Assembly: GCA_026552975.1 (NCBI GenBank)
Contig: JAPMTR010000086.1
Location: forward strand, 1-35,810
Source of the DNA: Candidatus Methanoperedens sp.
GTDB lineage: Archaea; Halobacteriota; Methanosarcinia; Methanosarcinales; Methanoperedenaceae
Reading direction: 5' to 3'
Length of the DNA: 35,810 nucleotides
Position numbers and translations under genes: made by a program
Part shown: positions 8,006 to 16,018 of the stretch, one piece after another
How positions within the stretch are numbered: the first letter of the stretch is position 1
Layout: every line of letters starts with the position of its first letter
Notes under the pieces: generated by a model
Databases searched by the model: none
Told to the model about the DNA's origin: nothing
What the model saw: only the letters and a program-made list of their open reading frames with translations

Positions 8006-8036
8006 GTTATAACATAGTTATAACTACTATAAAGGG
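8006..8036 (-). promoter_or_regulatory. Promoter and twin-palindrome operator of the AbrB/nucleotidyltransferase/priL operon
   Basis: The 8-base perfect palindrome GTTATAAC occurs at 8006-8013 and again at 8017-8024, 11 bases apart start to start, which is one helical turn. Immediately upstream on the minus strand is a TTTATAG box centred near 8030, 27 bases from the ATG at 8003. A dimeric repressor on these sites would block transcription start. The most likely ligand is the adjacent AbrB-type protein. Confidence 0.6.
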
Positions 8037-8056
8037 TTTGGGAAAAAGAAATGCTC

Positions 8057-8794
8057 CTATTCAGATTCAACCCTCGGAGCCAGCATATACCCGACATCCC
8101 CATGACCCTGGGCGATCTTGAGCCTTATCTTCAGGGGGAAATCCTTACCCAGATCTATAGTAACTTCACTTGATTTTGCAAGTATTTTGCTCAGGTCAGA
8201 AAGATAATCAAGTGAAAATAATGATTTTGCATCAGAGCCCTCCAGAGCGATCAACTGGTCTTTCCTTAATTCCACGAACACACTGTCTGTATCCCCCTGG
8301 GCTTCCATGAAGAACGTATCTCCCCTGACGCCCATAGACATATAATCGCTGACTTTCTCAGCGGCTTTTACTGCCCGCTTTATATCCTCGCCGCGAATGA
8401 CAATATGGGCGGGAAGGTCAAGTGTTGGGACTTTAGGTTCTTTTCTTATGGATGAAGGATCAAGAAGCGACATCGTGTACGCAAGTCCGCGCATCCTGAC
8501 TATGAGTTTATGTGTAGCCTCCTCAAGTTCAAGTTCGATAGTGTCACTTTTATCAGCCATTTCCATAACGCCGTTCAATTTTGTGAGGTCAATACCAAGT
8601 TCCCCTTCGGTTGCTTCAAAGGAATCAAAAGCATCACTTGCAAGATCAAAACTCACCATGGCGACATTTGAAGGGTCAACTGCCTTTACTGACAAACCCT
8701 GTGGTGTAAGCCTGAATCGTGCTTCATCTACGAGTGTGGATATTGATTCAATGGAATCTTTGAGTTTTTCTGCGCCAATTACTGCCTTAAACAT
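8057..8794 (-). CDS. pcn: DNA polymerase sliding clamp (PCNA)
   Basis: The 245-residue protein is a typical archaeal PCNA. It starts MFKAVIGAEKLKDSIESIS and has LTPQGLSVKAVDPSNVAMV near residues 28-46, LDLPAHIVIRGEDIK near 125 (interdomain region), and a C-terminal GHGDVGYMLAPRVESE end. The homotrimeric ring encircles DNA and tethers PolB, ligase, Fen1 and other partners. It is transcribed from the divergent region shared with the gene at 8865 and does not belong to the downstream AbrB operon, from which it is separated by the AbrB promoter. PolB in this window carries a PIP-like end that could bind it. Confidence 0.97.
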   Translation of the reverse strand: MFKAVIGAEKLKDSIESISTLVDEARFRLTPQGLSVKAVDPSNVAMVSFDLASDAFDSFEATEGELGIDLTKLNGVMEMADKSDTIELELEEATHKLIVRMRGLAYTMSLLDPSSIRKEPKVPTLDLPAHIVIRGEDIKRAVKAAEKVSDYMSMGVRGDTFFMEAQGDTDSVFVELRKDQLIALEGSDAKSLFSLDYLSDLSKILAKSSEVTIDLGKDFPLKIRLKIAQGHGDVGYMLAPRVESE

Positions 8795-8864
8795 TATACG
8801 TCTCCGCTATCAACATGATATTCAACTTTAATAAGTATTTCTATCTATTTTATTCTATCTATTA
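8795..8864. promoter_or_regulatory. Divergent promoter region pcn / gene at 8865
   Basis: A CTTTAATAAGT box near 8826-8836 is A/T-rich on both strands. It is about 27 bases from likely start sites of both pcn (minus) and the gene at 8865 (plus). The T-rich repeat of TCTATCTATT units at 8842-8864 precedes the plus-strand ATG directly. Assignment is by spacing only. Confidence 0.3.
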
Positions 8865-9431
8865 ATGCGCCGATACTTTCATATCCAACCTGCGCATTTA
8901 TTGCAAAACATGACAGGACGTTCTATTGATATCGCTCTTACACAGGTCGAAGCTGGTGAAAAAACAGAAATCGTTTATGAGAACACCTGTACGCTTTCAA
9001 GTGAGCCTGAACTCTGTTTTAATTATGCTACAACTGATGAATTAAAGAAATGGGGTTTTTCCGAAGGATGTTTCAGCTGCCTTTCGAAAGATAAAAAAGA
9101 TGTCATAATCCAGGTGATAACTAATTACAAAGATATCGATGGGGCAAGGAAGGCTTATGATGCTGATGCCAGGTATTTGAAACAGAATGGATACGGAAAA
9201 CCTTTGATCGCAAAAAAGATCGGGGATACTTCTCTCGTATTAAAGAAGATCGACACCGATGGATTTACATATAATCTCCTGTTCGTGAAAAATAATGTAT
9301 TTGCAGGAATTAGTGCCAAATACAAAAAGGACAGTCCGCAAAACCTGGATCATCTTACAGGATTTGCTGAAAAAATAGAAAAGAAGATCGTTGGTGCTGG
9401 AATCCAAAAAACCGCAGATGAACGCAAATGA
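8865..9431 (+). CDS. Protein of unknown function
   Basis: I do not recognise this 188-residue protein. It has no signal peptide or membrane segment. It shows the alternation of an amphipathic middle (DIDGARKAYDADARYLKQNGY), a strand-rich part (IGDTSLVLKKIDTDGFTYNLLFVKNNVFAGISA) and a final helix (HLTGFAEKIEKKIV). That order recalls small alpha-beta domains in Methanosarcinales proteins that begin with DxDxA..AY helices, but this is only an impression. Four cysteines cluster in the first 75 residues. An internal Met at residue 16 (8910) is an alternative start. The last seven codons, including the stop, lie inside an inverted repeat, so the C-terminus was reshaped by that repeat. Confidence 0.6.
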   Translation: MRRYFHIQPAHLLQNMTGRSIDIALTQVEAGEKTEIVYENTCTLSSEPELCFNYATTDELKKWGFSEGCFSCLSKDKKDVIIQVITNYKDIDGARKAYDADARYLKQNGYGKPLIAKKIGDTSLVLKKIDTDGFTYNLLFVKNNVFAGISAKYKKDSPQNLDHLTGFAEKIEKKIVGAGIQKTADERK

Positions 9432-9482
9432 ACGCAGATACGCCATCATAAATCTGCGTTTATCGGCGTTTATCTGCGGTTT
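9408..9482. repeat. Imperfect inverted repeat built of 10-base units
   Basis: The left arm (about 9409-9439) reads ACCGCAGATG AACGCAAATG then AACGCAGAT, three units with a 10-base period. The right arm (9452-9482) is its near reverse complement, with four differences, two of which keep G-U pairing. The loop is about 12 bases. Sequences of this type are, from memory, dispersed in many genomes including Methanosarcinales. Here it lies between convergent genes, contains the stop codon of the upstream gene, and could terminate transcription from both sides. Confidence 0.75.
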
Positions 9483-9528
9483 CTTATTTTCAAATGAGTT
9501 ATAATAGCACCCAAACATAAAACCGAAA

Positions 9529-11127
9529 CTATGCATATCTTCCTCTTGATCCGATCTCTTTTTCCCTCTCAAAAACATCCAGAGCACCCAAAAATGTCAA
9601 TTCATAACCCTTTTTGAATGCTTCAATGAGCACCTCATGGTTCTCATGTGTGCTCTCAAAAGTCTGGAAAAGTACATGAAGATCTACCCCTCGCGCTTCT
9701 ACTGATTTATCAAGAAATGAAAGCCCAAAATCAATAAGATAGAGTTTTCCTTCAATGGATAAAATATTCGAAGTAGTAAGATCGCCGTGGATCATCCCAC
9801 AGGAATGCAGTCGTCCTATCAATTCACCTGTTCTCTGGCAAAGATGTGGCGTAATGATCTTTTTAAGAGCTGTTCCTTCGATATATTCCATTTTAATTTC
9901 AAAATCAGTTATATCACGTATTATCGGTGTTGGAACTCCGCATCGCCGCGCCTCTGATAGGAGTCTTGCCTCCGAACGTGTCCTTTCCCTTCGCACAGTT
10001 TCATCAATTTCATGTATCCGGTACCGTTTCGATACCCTTGACTTCATGACCATATTTCCTTCAAGAGTGATCACGGCTTCAGCGCCGCTTGCGATCTGAC
10101 CCTGATCGTTAATCTCTTCTTCTTTGAACATATCAAATTCTTCGGGGATCCACCTGACTTTTTCCTCGTCAGGCCTGAAGTTGGGATTTACCTTTGACTC
10201 TGCGATCGAAGTCCTGTATCCCGATCTATACATCAGCAGGCCCAGGTATGCTATCATTGCCCCGTTATCACCCATGAACTGCTTTTCAGGGACGTAAAAA
10301 TCAATACCCCGATCCTCGCACATAATCCCGAGCATCTCCCGCAATCTTGAATTTGCACCTACCCCACCGGCAAGAAGTACTTCACGTTTTCCCGTATGCG
10401 CTATGGCGCGCTCGGTTATCTCAACAAGCATTGAAAAAGCTGTTTCCTGGAATGAATGGCATACATCAGGCAGCGGGAATTTCTTTGCAGATTCCTGGGC
10501 TGCGGTGGTGAGTCCTGAAAATGAGAGATCCATACCTTTTACCGTATATGGAAGAGGGATATACCTGGTAGCCTTTTTTGCCAGTTCTTCGACTTTTGGC
10601 CCACCGGGATGCGGCAAGCCCACCGACCGCGCGAATTTATCAAGTGCATTTCCTATGCCTATATCGATCGTTTCCCCAAAAACCCTGTATGATCCTTTCC
10701 TGTAGGCAAGCACCTGGGTGTTCGCCCCGCTCACATACAGAGTGACCGGATCTTTAGCTGGTGTTTTCCATCGTCCCACTTCAATATGGGCTATGCAATG
10801 GTTCACTCCGATAAGAGGAACATCGAGTGATAATGAAAGGGCTCTGGCGGCTGTTGCGACCGTTCTCAGACAGGGGCCAAGCCCGGGGCCCTGTGAGAAT
10901 GCTACCGCGTTTATATTTCGCCCACCTTTTTTGAGGGTCTCGCTGACAACTTTTGTAATGTGATTTGCATGATGCTGAGCCGCCTCACGCGGGTGGATAC
11001 CTCCAGCGGTGGGGTGATATGTGGCAGTGGTTTGTGCTATTACATCTGTTTCATTAACAATTGCTGCGCTCAGGTTCCAGGCTGTTCCTTCAATACCAAG
11101 GATGGAAATTCCAGACATTATTCTCAT
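9529..11127 (-). CDS. Fused Kae1-Bud32: tRNA threonylcarbamoyladenosine transferase and its kinase/ATPase
   Basis: The 532 residues are two KEOPS-complex proteins in one chain. Residues 1-325 are Kae1: SILGIEGTAWNLS at the start, metal ligands His110 and His114 in NHCIAH, Tyr131 in YVSGANT, Asp287 in MGDNGAM. Residues about 350-532 are the small kinase Bud32: HGDLTTSN at 447-454 and DFG at 466-468. Together they make t6A at position 37 of ANN-decoding tRNAs. The fusion is known in several euryarchaea, for example Methanocaldococcus. The start could be Met1 (11127) or Met4 (11118); a minus-strand ATACTTATT box near 11155 favours Met1 as leaderless. Pcc1 and Cgi121 are not in the window. Confidence 0.96.
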   Translation of the reverse strand: MRIMSGISILGIEGTAWNLSAAIVNETDVIAQTTATYHPTAGGIHPREAAQHHANHITKVVSETLKKGGRNINAVAFSQGPGLGPCLRTVATAARALSLSLDVPLIGVNHCIAHIEVGRWKTPAKDPVTLYVSGANTQVLAYRKGSYRVFGETIDIGIGNALDKFARSVGLPHPGGPKVEELAKKATRYIPLPYTVKGMDLSFSGLTTAAQESAKKFPLPDVCHSFQETAFSMLVEITERAIAHTGKREVLLAGGVGANSRLREMLGIMCEDRGIDFYVPEKQFMGDNGAMIAYLGLLMYRSGYRTSIAESKVNPNFRPDEEKVRWIPEEFDMFKEEEINDQGQIASGAEAVITLEGNMVMKSRVSKRYRIHEIDETVRRERTRSEARLLSEARRCGVPTPIIRDITDFEIKMEYIEGTALKKIITPHLCQRTGELIGRLHSCGMIHGDLTTSNILSIEGKLYLIDFGLSFLDKSVEARGVDLHVLFQTFESTHENHEVLIEAFKKGYELTFLGALDVFEREKEIGSRGRYA

Positions 11128-11246
11128 GACTCAATTCAATTTGTTCATGAAATAAGTATCGGATAATTGTTTGAATTATTTTGTTACATTAAAATAATTA
11201 TCAGTAACCTTTACATAGAATCGGAACCATAAGTTAATAGTTTGAG

Positions 11247-11570
11247 GTGTTAATACTGTATAAGCGAAATAATACTAACCAGCAGCCGGAAGAATTTACA
11301 AGAGTTCGCCTGCCGCAGAAAAAAGCAGGAGAAGTGCTTGGCACAGTTGAAAGTTTGCTGGGGGCAAACAAGCTTCGTGTCAGGTGCATGGACGGCGTGG
11401 TAAGACTTACTCGCATTCCCGGAAAAATGAAAAAAAGTACGTGGATCCGGGAAGGGGATGTGGTTATTGTTGTGCCATGGTCTTTCCAGACCGAAAAGGC
11501 GGATATAATCTGGAAATACAGTGGACCTCAGGTAAACTGGCTTGAGAGAAAAGGATTTTTGAAAAGTTGA
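11247..11570 (+). CDS. eif1A: Translation initiation factor 1A
   Basis: About 104-107 residues with the S1-like OB fold of eIF1[32 protein letters not shown] and [19 protein letters not shown], ending WLERKGFLK. It binds the A site of the small subunit and helps scanning-free start selection. The GTG at 11247 is itself the end of a GAGGTG Shine-Dalgarno-like run at 11244-11249. Starting at CTG (11256, then YKRNNTN) would put that run six bases ahead of the start. The true start is therefore uncertain. It begins the eIF1A-rio1-KH gene run, a common archaeal order. Confidence 0.93.
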   Translation: MLILYKRNNTNQQPEEFTRVRLPQKKAGEVLGTVESLLGANKLRVRCMDGVVRLTRIPGKMKKSTWIREGDVVIVVPWSFQTEKADIIWKYSGPQVNWLERKGFLKS

Positions 11571-11579
11571 TTTTCGTGT

Positions 11580-12380
11580 ATGGCAAGTGACAAAGCGCTT
11601 TCCCGCATGGATCAGAAAGTTGATGAATTCCGAACGCGGATAAAAGATTCGGACAATCGACAGGTTTACGGCGATGTTTTTGATAATGCCACATTGATGG
11701 CTCTGTATGACATTTCTAAAAAGGGTTATATTGATGCTTTGGGTGGCTGTTTCAGTACAGGTAAAGAAGCAAATCTATTTCATGCAATAACCAAAAAAGA
11801 TGATATAGCTGAGGTGGCAGTAAAAATATACATGATATCCACTGCAAATTTCAATGCAATGAAGGATTATATACTGGGTGATCCGCGTTTCCAGGGCATC
11901 AAGCATGCAAGAAAAGACATAATACTTGCCTGGACAAAAAAAGAATTCAAGAACCTGATGCGTGCAGAAGAAGCAGGGGTCAGGGTGCCAAAACCCTATA
12001 TCACGCAGAGGAATATTTTGATCATGGAATTCATCGGGAAAGACGGCATTGCGATGCCGCAGCTTAAAAATATAGAACTTTCCACCCAGGAAGCAACGCA
12101 TATCCTTGAGAAAATAATTGGATATATGCACCTGTTATATTCAAAAGCAAAACTTGTGCATGCAGATCTTAGCGAATACAATATTCTGGTTGATATGGAT
12201 ACGATGGAACCTGTGATAATAGATATGGGACAATCTGTCCTGACCGATCATTTCAATGCGCAGACTTACCTGCAGCGAGATGTTACCAATATCGCACGAT
12301 ATTTCGGGAAATTAAATATCCCGGTCAATGAAGAAGAAATGATGTCCATAATAAAAAGAAAAGAAGAGGAAGTAAAATGA
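11580..12380 (+). CDS. rio1: Rio1-type serine protein kinase
   Basis: The 266-residue protein has the RIO fold: the nucleotide-binding loop FSTGKEANLF (STGKEAN at 59-65), catalytic loop HADLSEYN at 194-201 and metal-binding DMGQ at 215-218. The N-terminal VYGDVFDNATLMALYDI is typical of Rio1 rather than Rio2, which carries a winged helix. It takes part in late maturation of the small ribosomal subunit. It starts 9 bases after eIF1A and overlaps the KH gene by four bases, so the three are probably one operon of small-subunit factors. Confidence 0.95.
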   Translation: MASDKALSRMDQKVDEFRTRIKDSDNRQVYGDVFDNATLMALYDISKKGYIDALGGCFSTGKEANLFHAITKKDDIAEVAVKIYMISTANFNAMKDYILGDPRFQGIKHARKDIILAWTKKEFKNLMRAEEAGVRVPKPYITQRNILIMEFIGKDGIAMPQLKNIELSTQEATHILEKIIGYMHLLYSKAKLVHADLSEYNILVDMDTMEPVIIDMGQSVLTDHFNAQTYLQRDVTNIARYFGKLNIPVNEEEMMSIIKRKEEEVK

Positions 12381-12916
12381 CAGAACTTATTAAAATCCCG
12401 CACGAGAGAATAGCGGTCCTTGTAGGCCCTAAGGGCCAGATAAAAGAATTGATCGAAGAAAAATCAACCGCGACTTTGAATATAGAAAGCGAAAGCGGCA
12501 ATGTGGAAATATCAAACCCCAGGGATGCGATCATGGGGATGCGGGCCAAGGAAGTTGTACAGGCGATAGCGCGGGGTTTTAGCCCTGAGAAAGCCCTGAA
12601 ATTGTTTGACCATGACCTTCTCATGTTTGAAACAATAGATCTTTCAAATATTGCCAGGACTGAAAAAGACCTCCAGAGGATAAGAGGCAGACTGATCGGT
12701 AAAGACGGGAAGACAAGGGAAATATTTGAAACTCTAACCAGCGCATATATTTCTGTTTATGGCAAGACCATTAGCCTGATTGGGTATCCTGAACAGAATT
12801 CAGTGGCAAGAACTGGAATTAATATGCTACTTGAAGGTTCTGCACACGGACCGGTTTATTCGTTCCTTGAGACGAAGAAGAGCGAACTGAAGCGCGCAGA
12901 GCTTGGATTGCAATAG
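12377..12916 (+). CDS. Two-KH-domain RNA-binding protein (archaeal Dim2/Pno1 type)
   Basis: The 179-residue protein has KH1 with HERIAVLVGPKGQIKELIEE (loop GPKG near residue 15) and a divergent KH2 around 95-150 with GRLIGKDGKTREIFETL (GKDG loop). It ends SFLETKKSELKRAELGLQ. This is the archaeal form of Dim2/Pno1, which binds the 3' end of 16S rRNA during small-subunit maturation and, from published work in other archaea, can bind aIF2. Four-base overlap with rio1 supports joint function. Confidence 0.92.
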   Translation: MTELIKIPHERIAVLVGPKGQIKELIEEKSTATLNIESESGNVEISNPRDAIMGMRAKEVVQAIARGFSPEKALKLFDHDLLMFETIDLSNIARTEKDLQRIRGRLIGKDGKTREIFETLTSAYISVYGKTISLIGYPEQNSVARTGINMLLEGSAHGPVYSFLETKKSELKRAELGLQ

Positions 12917-12940
12917 ATTTTGAAAACCATTACTAGATAA

Positions 12941-13600
12941 ATGAAGCCCATTCTCAGGAAGAACCAGCTGATCCTTGCTCTTGATGTCACAGATAGTGAA
13001 AACGCTATCAGGATAATAAAAGAAACGGCGCAATATGTGGATGCAGTCAAAATAGGATATCCGCTCGTCCTTGGTTCTGGATTGGATATAATTGATACGA
13101 TAAGCGAATATGCGCCAGTGATCGCGGATTTTAAGGTCGCAGATATTCCCAATACAGACAGGCTTATTTGCATCCAGGCATTTGAAGCAGGTGCCGGCGC
13201 AGTTATCGTGCACGGTTTTACCGGAATGGATAGTGTTTCAGAATGCGTAAAGACCGCAAATAAATATCATGGTGAAATATATGTGGTCACCGAGATGAGT
13301 CATCCGGGCGCTGTCGAGTTCATGCAGCCAAAGACACTGGAACTTGCTTCCCTTGCTGTTGTATGCAAAGCTTCGGGTGTGGTTGCTCCGGCAACGCGAC
13401 CTGAACGGGTGAGTTATATCAGGGATATCGTGGGCGATCTGACGATCATATCACCGGGTGTGGGAGCGCAGGGTGGAAGTGCTGCTGATGCAATTAAAGC
13501 TGGGGCGGATTATATTATTGTGGGAAGAAGCATTTATGAGTCTAAAAATCCTGGAATAGAAGCCGAGAAGATCGTGAGAGAAATCGAAAATTGCCGATGA
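12941..13600 (+). CDS. pyrF: Orotidine 5'-phosphate decarboxylase
   Basis: The 219-residue TIM barrel starts LILALDVTDSENA and has DAVKIGYPLVLGSG. The catalytic array is ADFKVADIPNT (Asp, Lys and Asp in order). A SPGVGAQGG phosphate loop lies near residue 172 and IIVGRSIYESKNP closes the barrel. It makes UMP from OMP. 3-hexulose-6-phosphate synthase has the same fold, but the SPGVGAQGG and DIPNT segments fit PyrF, and the window has a separate Fae-Hps. It follows the KH gene by 24 bases and may be co-transcribed. Confidence 0.94.
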   Translation: MKPILRKNQLILALDVTDSENAIRIIKETAQYVDAVKIGYPLVLGSGLDIIDTISEYAPVIADFKVADIPNTDRLICIQAFEAGAGAVIVHGFTGMDSVSECVKTANKYHGEIYVVTEMSHPGAVEFMQPKTLELASLAVVCKASGVVAPATRPERVSYIRDIVGDLTIISPGVGAQGGSAADAIKAGADYIIVGRSIYESKNPGIEAEKIVREIENCR

Positions 13601-13685
13601 TGAGAAAAAGTATGGCTGAATTGTGATGAGCCCTATGAGTACTGATGGCAACGATCCATGTATATTGATCGTCCCAACACCGGTG

Positions 13686-13712
13686 AAAAAAAAATACTCA
13701 AGAAAAATGAGT
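13686..13712 (-). terminator. Hairpin plus T-run terminator after asnB
   Basis: On the minus strand, ACTCA and TGAGT arms (13708-13712 and 13696-13700) around a seven-base loop are followed by a run of nine T at 13694-13686. The element begins 16 bases after the asnB stop. The rest of the 127-base gap to pyrF shows nothing recognisable. Confidence 0.5.
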
Positions 13713-13727
13713 CCTTCGAATCGTGGT

Positions 13728-15113
13728 TCATTGTCCTTCAGGCAGTGCACCACGATTATTTCCCCAGGATAATTCTTTTTCCTCCAGATACTTTCTTAAG
13801 TCTTTCCCGTATCCATTCTTCCGTGCGATCTTTTCCATCGCCGAATATATCCCGCTGCTGTATTGCGCCGCTTTCTTCTCCTTCCATGTAAGTTCATCTG
13901 GTAAGATATATGACGCAGCCAGGCGCAAAATATATTTTCTGATACCATTATGGATCTTAAGTTCTGGTGAAATGCTTAAGGCAAGTTCAATTACTTTTTT
14001 ATCAAGATAAGGTACCCTCAATTCAACTGAATTTACCATCGTCACCGCATCATCCCTTTCAAGATTATTCTTTGCGATATTGTCAAGGTCTGTTCTCAAT
14101 GCTTTCTCAAGATCTTCAAAACCAAGTGAATCATATCGTTTATACCCCCCGAACAGTTCATCTGCTCCCTGCCCGGACATAATAACGCGAAGGCCATCGT
14201 TGCTGGCATATTTTGATGCAAAATATAGCGGCAGGGCAATGCTTACCATAAGTGGATCGGTTGATTCTATGGCATTGATAACTTGCGGAATTGCATATCC
14301 CAGCTCTTCCAAAGTGATCTCACGCAAGTTCAGGTTATCCAGGAGTCCAAGTTGCCGGGCAGCGTTTCTTGTTTGTCTGATATCATGGGAGCCTGCCATA
14401 CCAACAGAATATAATTTCGCATCTTTACACATAGCAGCAAGAAAAGAACTGTCAAGTCCTCCTGAAAATGCGATCGCGCAGGGTTTATGAAAACGCTTCC
14501 TGATTGATGTTTCCAGTGACTTAAAAAGCATTTCACTGGCAATATTTTCATCCGTTAAAGGTTTTCCTTTTGAAAAAGAGGTTACTTTTTTTTCAGTTAT
14601 ACTTCCTGCCTCGTAAGTCATCATGTGTCCAGGTCTTAAGACATTGATTTCATTTTTTCCTATCGAAAATAATGCTTTTTTCTCAGATGCAAATGCAAAT
14701 ACATCACCTTTTGTATAATACAGGGGTTTGACACCCACAGGATCGCGAACAAGGGTTATTTTTCCTTTTTCATAATATGCGAATGCATAATCACCATCTA
14801 ACTCCTGGATCGCCTCTTCAAGACCTTTTGTTCTGATAAGATTAAAAAGGGTTTCGCTGTCTGAATCAGTGTCAATATCAAGCTCCTTAGCGATCTCCCT
14901 GAAATTAAATATCTCTCCATTATACGTGAGCGCTTTGCCATTTGATATCGGCTGGCTTTTATTTCCTGTTATCTTAAGCATGACATTGCCAATAGTTATA
15001 TCGCCATCAGAAAATGTGCCGCTTTCATCCGGTCCTCTGTGTTCCAGCACAGAAAGCATGTTCATGACAAGTGACCTTGCATCTTTTCCGACAGCTCCTG
15101 CGATTCCGCACAT
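13728..15113 (-). CDS. asnB: Asparagine synthetase (glutamine-hydrolysing)
   Basis: The 461-residue protein begins MCGIAGAVG, with Cys2 as glutaminase nucleophile after Met removal, and LEHRGPDESG near 23-32. LTYNGEIFNFREI near 62-74 completes the glutaminase site, which spans about 1-165. The synthetase half has the ATP-pyrophosphatase loop SGGLDSS at 217-223 and MSGQGADELFGGYKRYDSLG near 315-335. It is shorter than bacterial AsnB (about 550) but has all motifs; compact archaeal forms exist. It converts aspartate and glutamine to asparagine and glutamate. A CTTAAAAAAGG box near 15140 fits a leaderless start. Confidence 0.93.
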   Translation of the reverse strand: MCGIAGAVGKDARSLVMNMLSVLEHRGPDESGTFSDGDITIGNVMLKITGNKSQPISNGKALTYNGEIFNFREIAKELDIDTDSDSETLFNLIRTKGLEEAIQELDGDYAFAYYEKGKITLVRDPVGVKPLYYTKGDVFAFASEKKALFSIGKNEINVLRPGHMMTYEAGSITEKKVTSFSKGKPLTDENIASEMLFKSLETSIRKRFHKPCAIAFSGGLDSSFLAAMCKDAKLYSVGMAGSHDIRQTRNAARQLGLLDNLNLREITLEELGYAIPQVINAIESTDPLMVSIALPLYFASKYASNDGLRVIMSGQGADELFGGYKRYDSLGFEDLEKALRTDLDNIAKNNLERDDAVTMVNSVELRVPYLDKKVIELALSISPELKIHNGIRKYILRLAASYILPDELTWKEKKAAQYSSGIYSAMEKIARKNGYGKDLRKYLEEKELSWGNNRGALPEGQ

Positions 15114-15185
15114 GAAGTCTTAAATCACGGGTCGGCTTAAAAAAGGTTCTGTTGATTTTATGGTTGAGATAAAAGGATTCTTGTA

Positions 15186-15260
15186 TAGCGGGGAATGGAT
15201 TCGAACCATTGATCTACGGGTTATGAGCCCGTCGGGATATCCTGACTACCCTACCCCGCT
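15186..15260 (-). tRNA. Initiator tRNA-Met (CAT)
   Basis: The minus strand folds into a cloverleaf. The acceptor is AGCGGGG/CCCCGCT, the T arm is AATGG-TTCGAAT-CCATT, and the anticodon arm is ACGGG-CTCATAA-CCCGT with anticodon CAT. The A1-U72 pair at the acceptor end and three consecutive G-C pairs next to the anticodon loop are marks of the archaeal initiator rather than elongator tRNA-Met. The discriminator is A at 15186. CCA is not encoded, so it must be added. Confidence 0.95.
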
Positions 15261-15366
15261 TTTGAGGTTAAAATAGTATCCCCCTTAAGTGGATGATGAA
15301 TGATAAAGTCTTCGGTTCAGGGGCTGAGGGACAAAAAAAAGCAAACTCAATTATTACCAACAAAAT

Positions 15367-16017
15367 CTATCGCTCTATCATTGCCCTTGCATCTACAGCG
15401 ATCGCTCCGTCCTCTCCAGCTATAAGAGGATTGATATCAAGTTCGATAATATTCTCTTTTTGCGCCATCTCAGACACCGAAACAAGCACCGTGGCAATTG
15501 CATTAATATCCGCAGGCTTTCTTCCCCTTATACCTTTCAGGATTGGATATCCTTTTATCTGTGATATCATATCCATAGCTTCTTTCATTCCAATAGGCAC
15601 GACCCTGAATGAAACGTCCTTATAGACTTCCACGAAAATGCCGCCAAGCCCGAACATCAATGCATAACCGAACTGTGCATCCTTCTTCAGACCTACGATC
15701 ATCTCATGCCCTGACGGCGCCATCTGCTGGACAAGTATGCCTTCGATCCTCGCATCAGGAGCAGCTTTCTTGATACGCGATAGGATAGCCTCATAAGTCG
15801 CTTTCGCATCACTTGCTACTACATTTAGTTCCACGCCGCCCAAATCGCTTTTATGTGAAATGTCAGGGGAGGATATTTTCATTGCTACTGGTGTTCCTAT
15901 CTGCGAAGCTATCGCAAAAGCTTCTTCTGAATTTTCAGCAATGCTCTCCTTGGTAACAGCTATCCCATATTTTGCAAGAAGCTTTTTTGTTTCATGCTCC
16001 GTAAGAATTAAACTCAT
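15367..16017 (-). CDS. acdB: ADP-forming acyl-CoA (acetyl-CoA) synthetase, beta subunit
   Basis: The open frame extends to 16050 but homology begins at MSLILTEHETKKLLAKYGI, so the start at 16017 is chosen, giving 216 residues. It is the ATP-grasp subunit: VAMKISSPDISHKSDLGGVEL carries the histidine that in the Pyrococcus enzyme relays phosphate, LVQQMAPSGHEMIVGLKKD follows, and ELDINPLIAGEDGAIAVDAR closes the ATP site. With the alpha subunit it converts acyl-CoA, ADP and phosphate to acid, CoA and ATP. The start lies one base after the alpha stop, so translation is coupled. Confidence 0.92.
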   Translation of the reverse strand: MSLILTEHETKKLLAKYGIAVTKESIAENSEEAFAIASQIGTPVAMKISSPDISHKSDLGGVELNVVASDAKATYEAILSRIKKAAPDARIEGILVQQMAPSGHEMIVGLKKDAQFGYALMFGLGGIFVEVYKDVSFRVVPIGMKEAMDMISQIKGYPILKGIRGRKPADINAIATVLVSVSEMAQKENIIELDINPLIAGEDGAIAVDARAMIER

Positions 16018-16018
16018 C

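Noticed and set aside
8006-8024. Insertion-sequence ends or target duplication
   Set aside because: The two copies are self-palindromic and sit in a promoter with no transposase nearby; an operator explains them better.
9408-9482. Possible CRISPR fragment
   Set aside because: The repeats are contiguous 10-base units in inverted arms without spacers.
12941-13600. A second 3-hexulose-6-phosphate synthase
   Set aside because: The DIPNT and SPGVGAQGG segments fit OMP decarboxylase, and Hps is already present in the Fae-Hps fusion.
13728-15113. Truncated asparagine synthetase
   Set aside because: It is short compared with bacterial AsnB, but both catalytic halves and their motifs are present.
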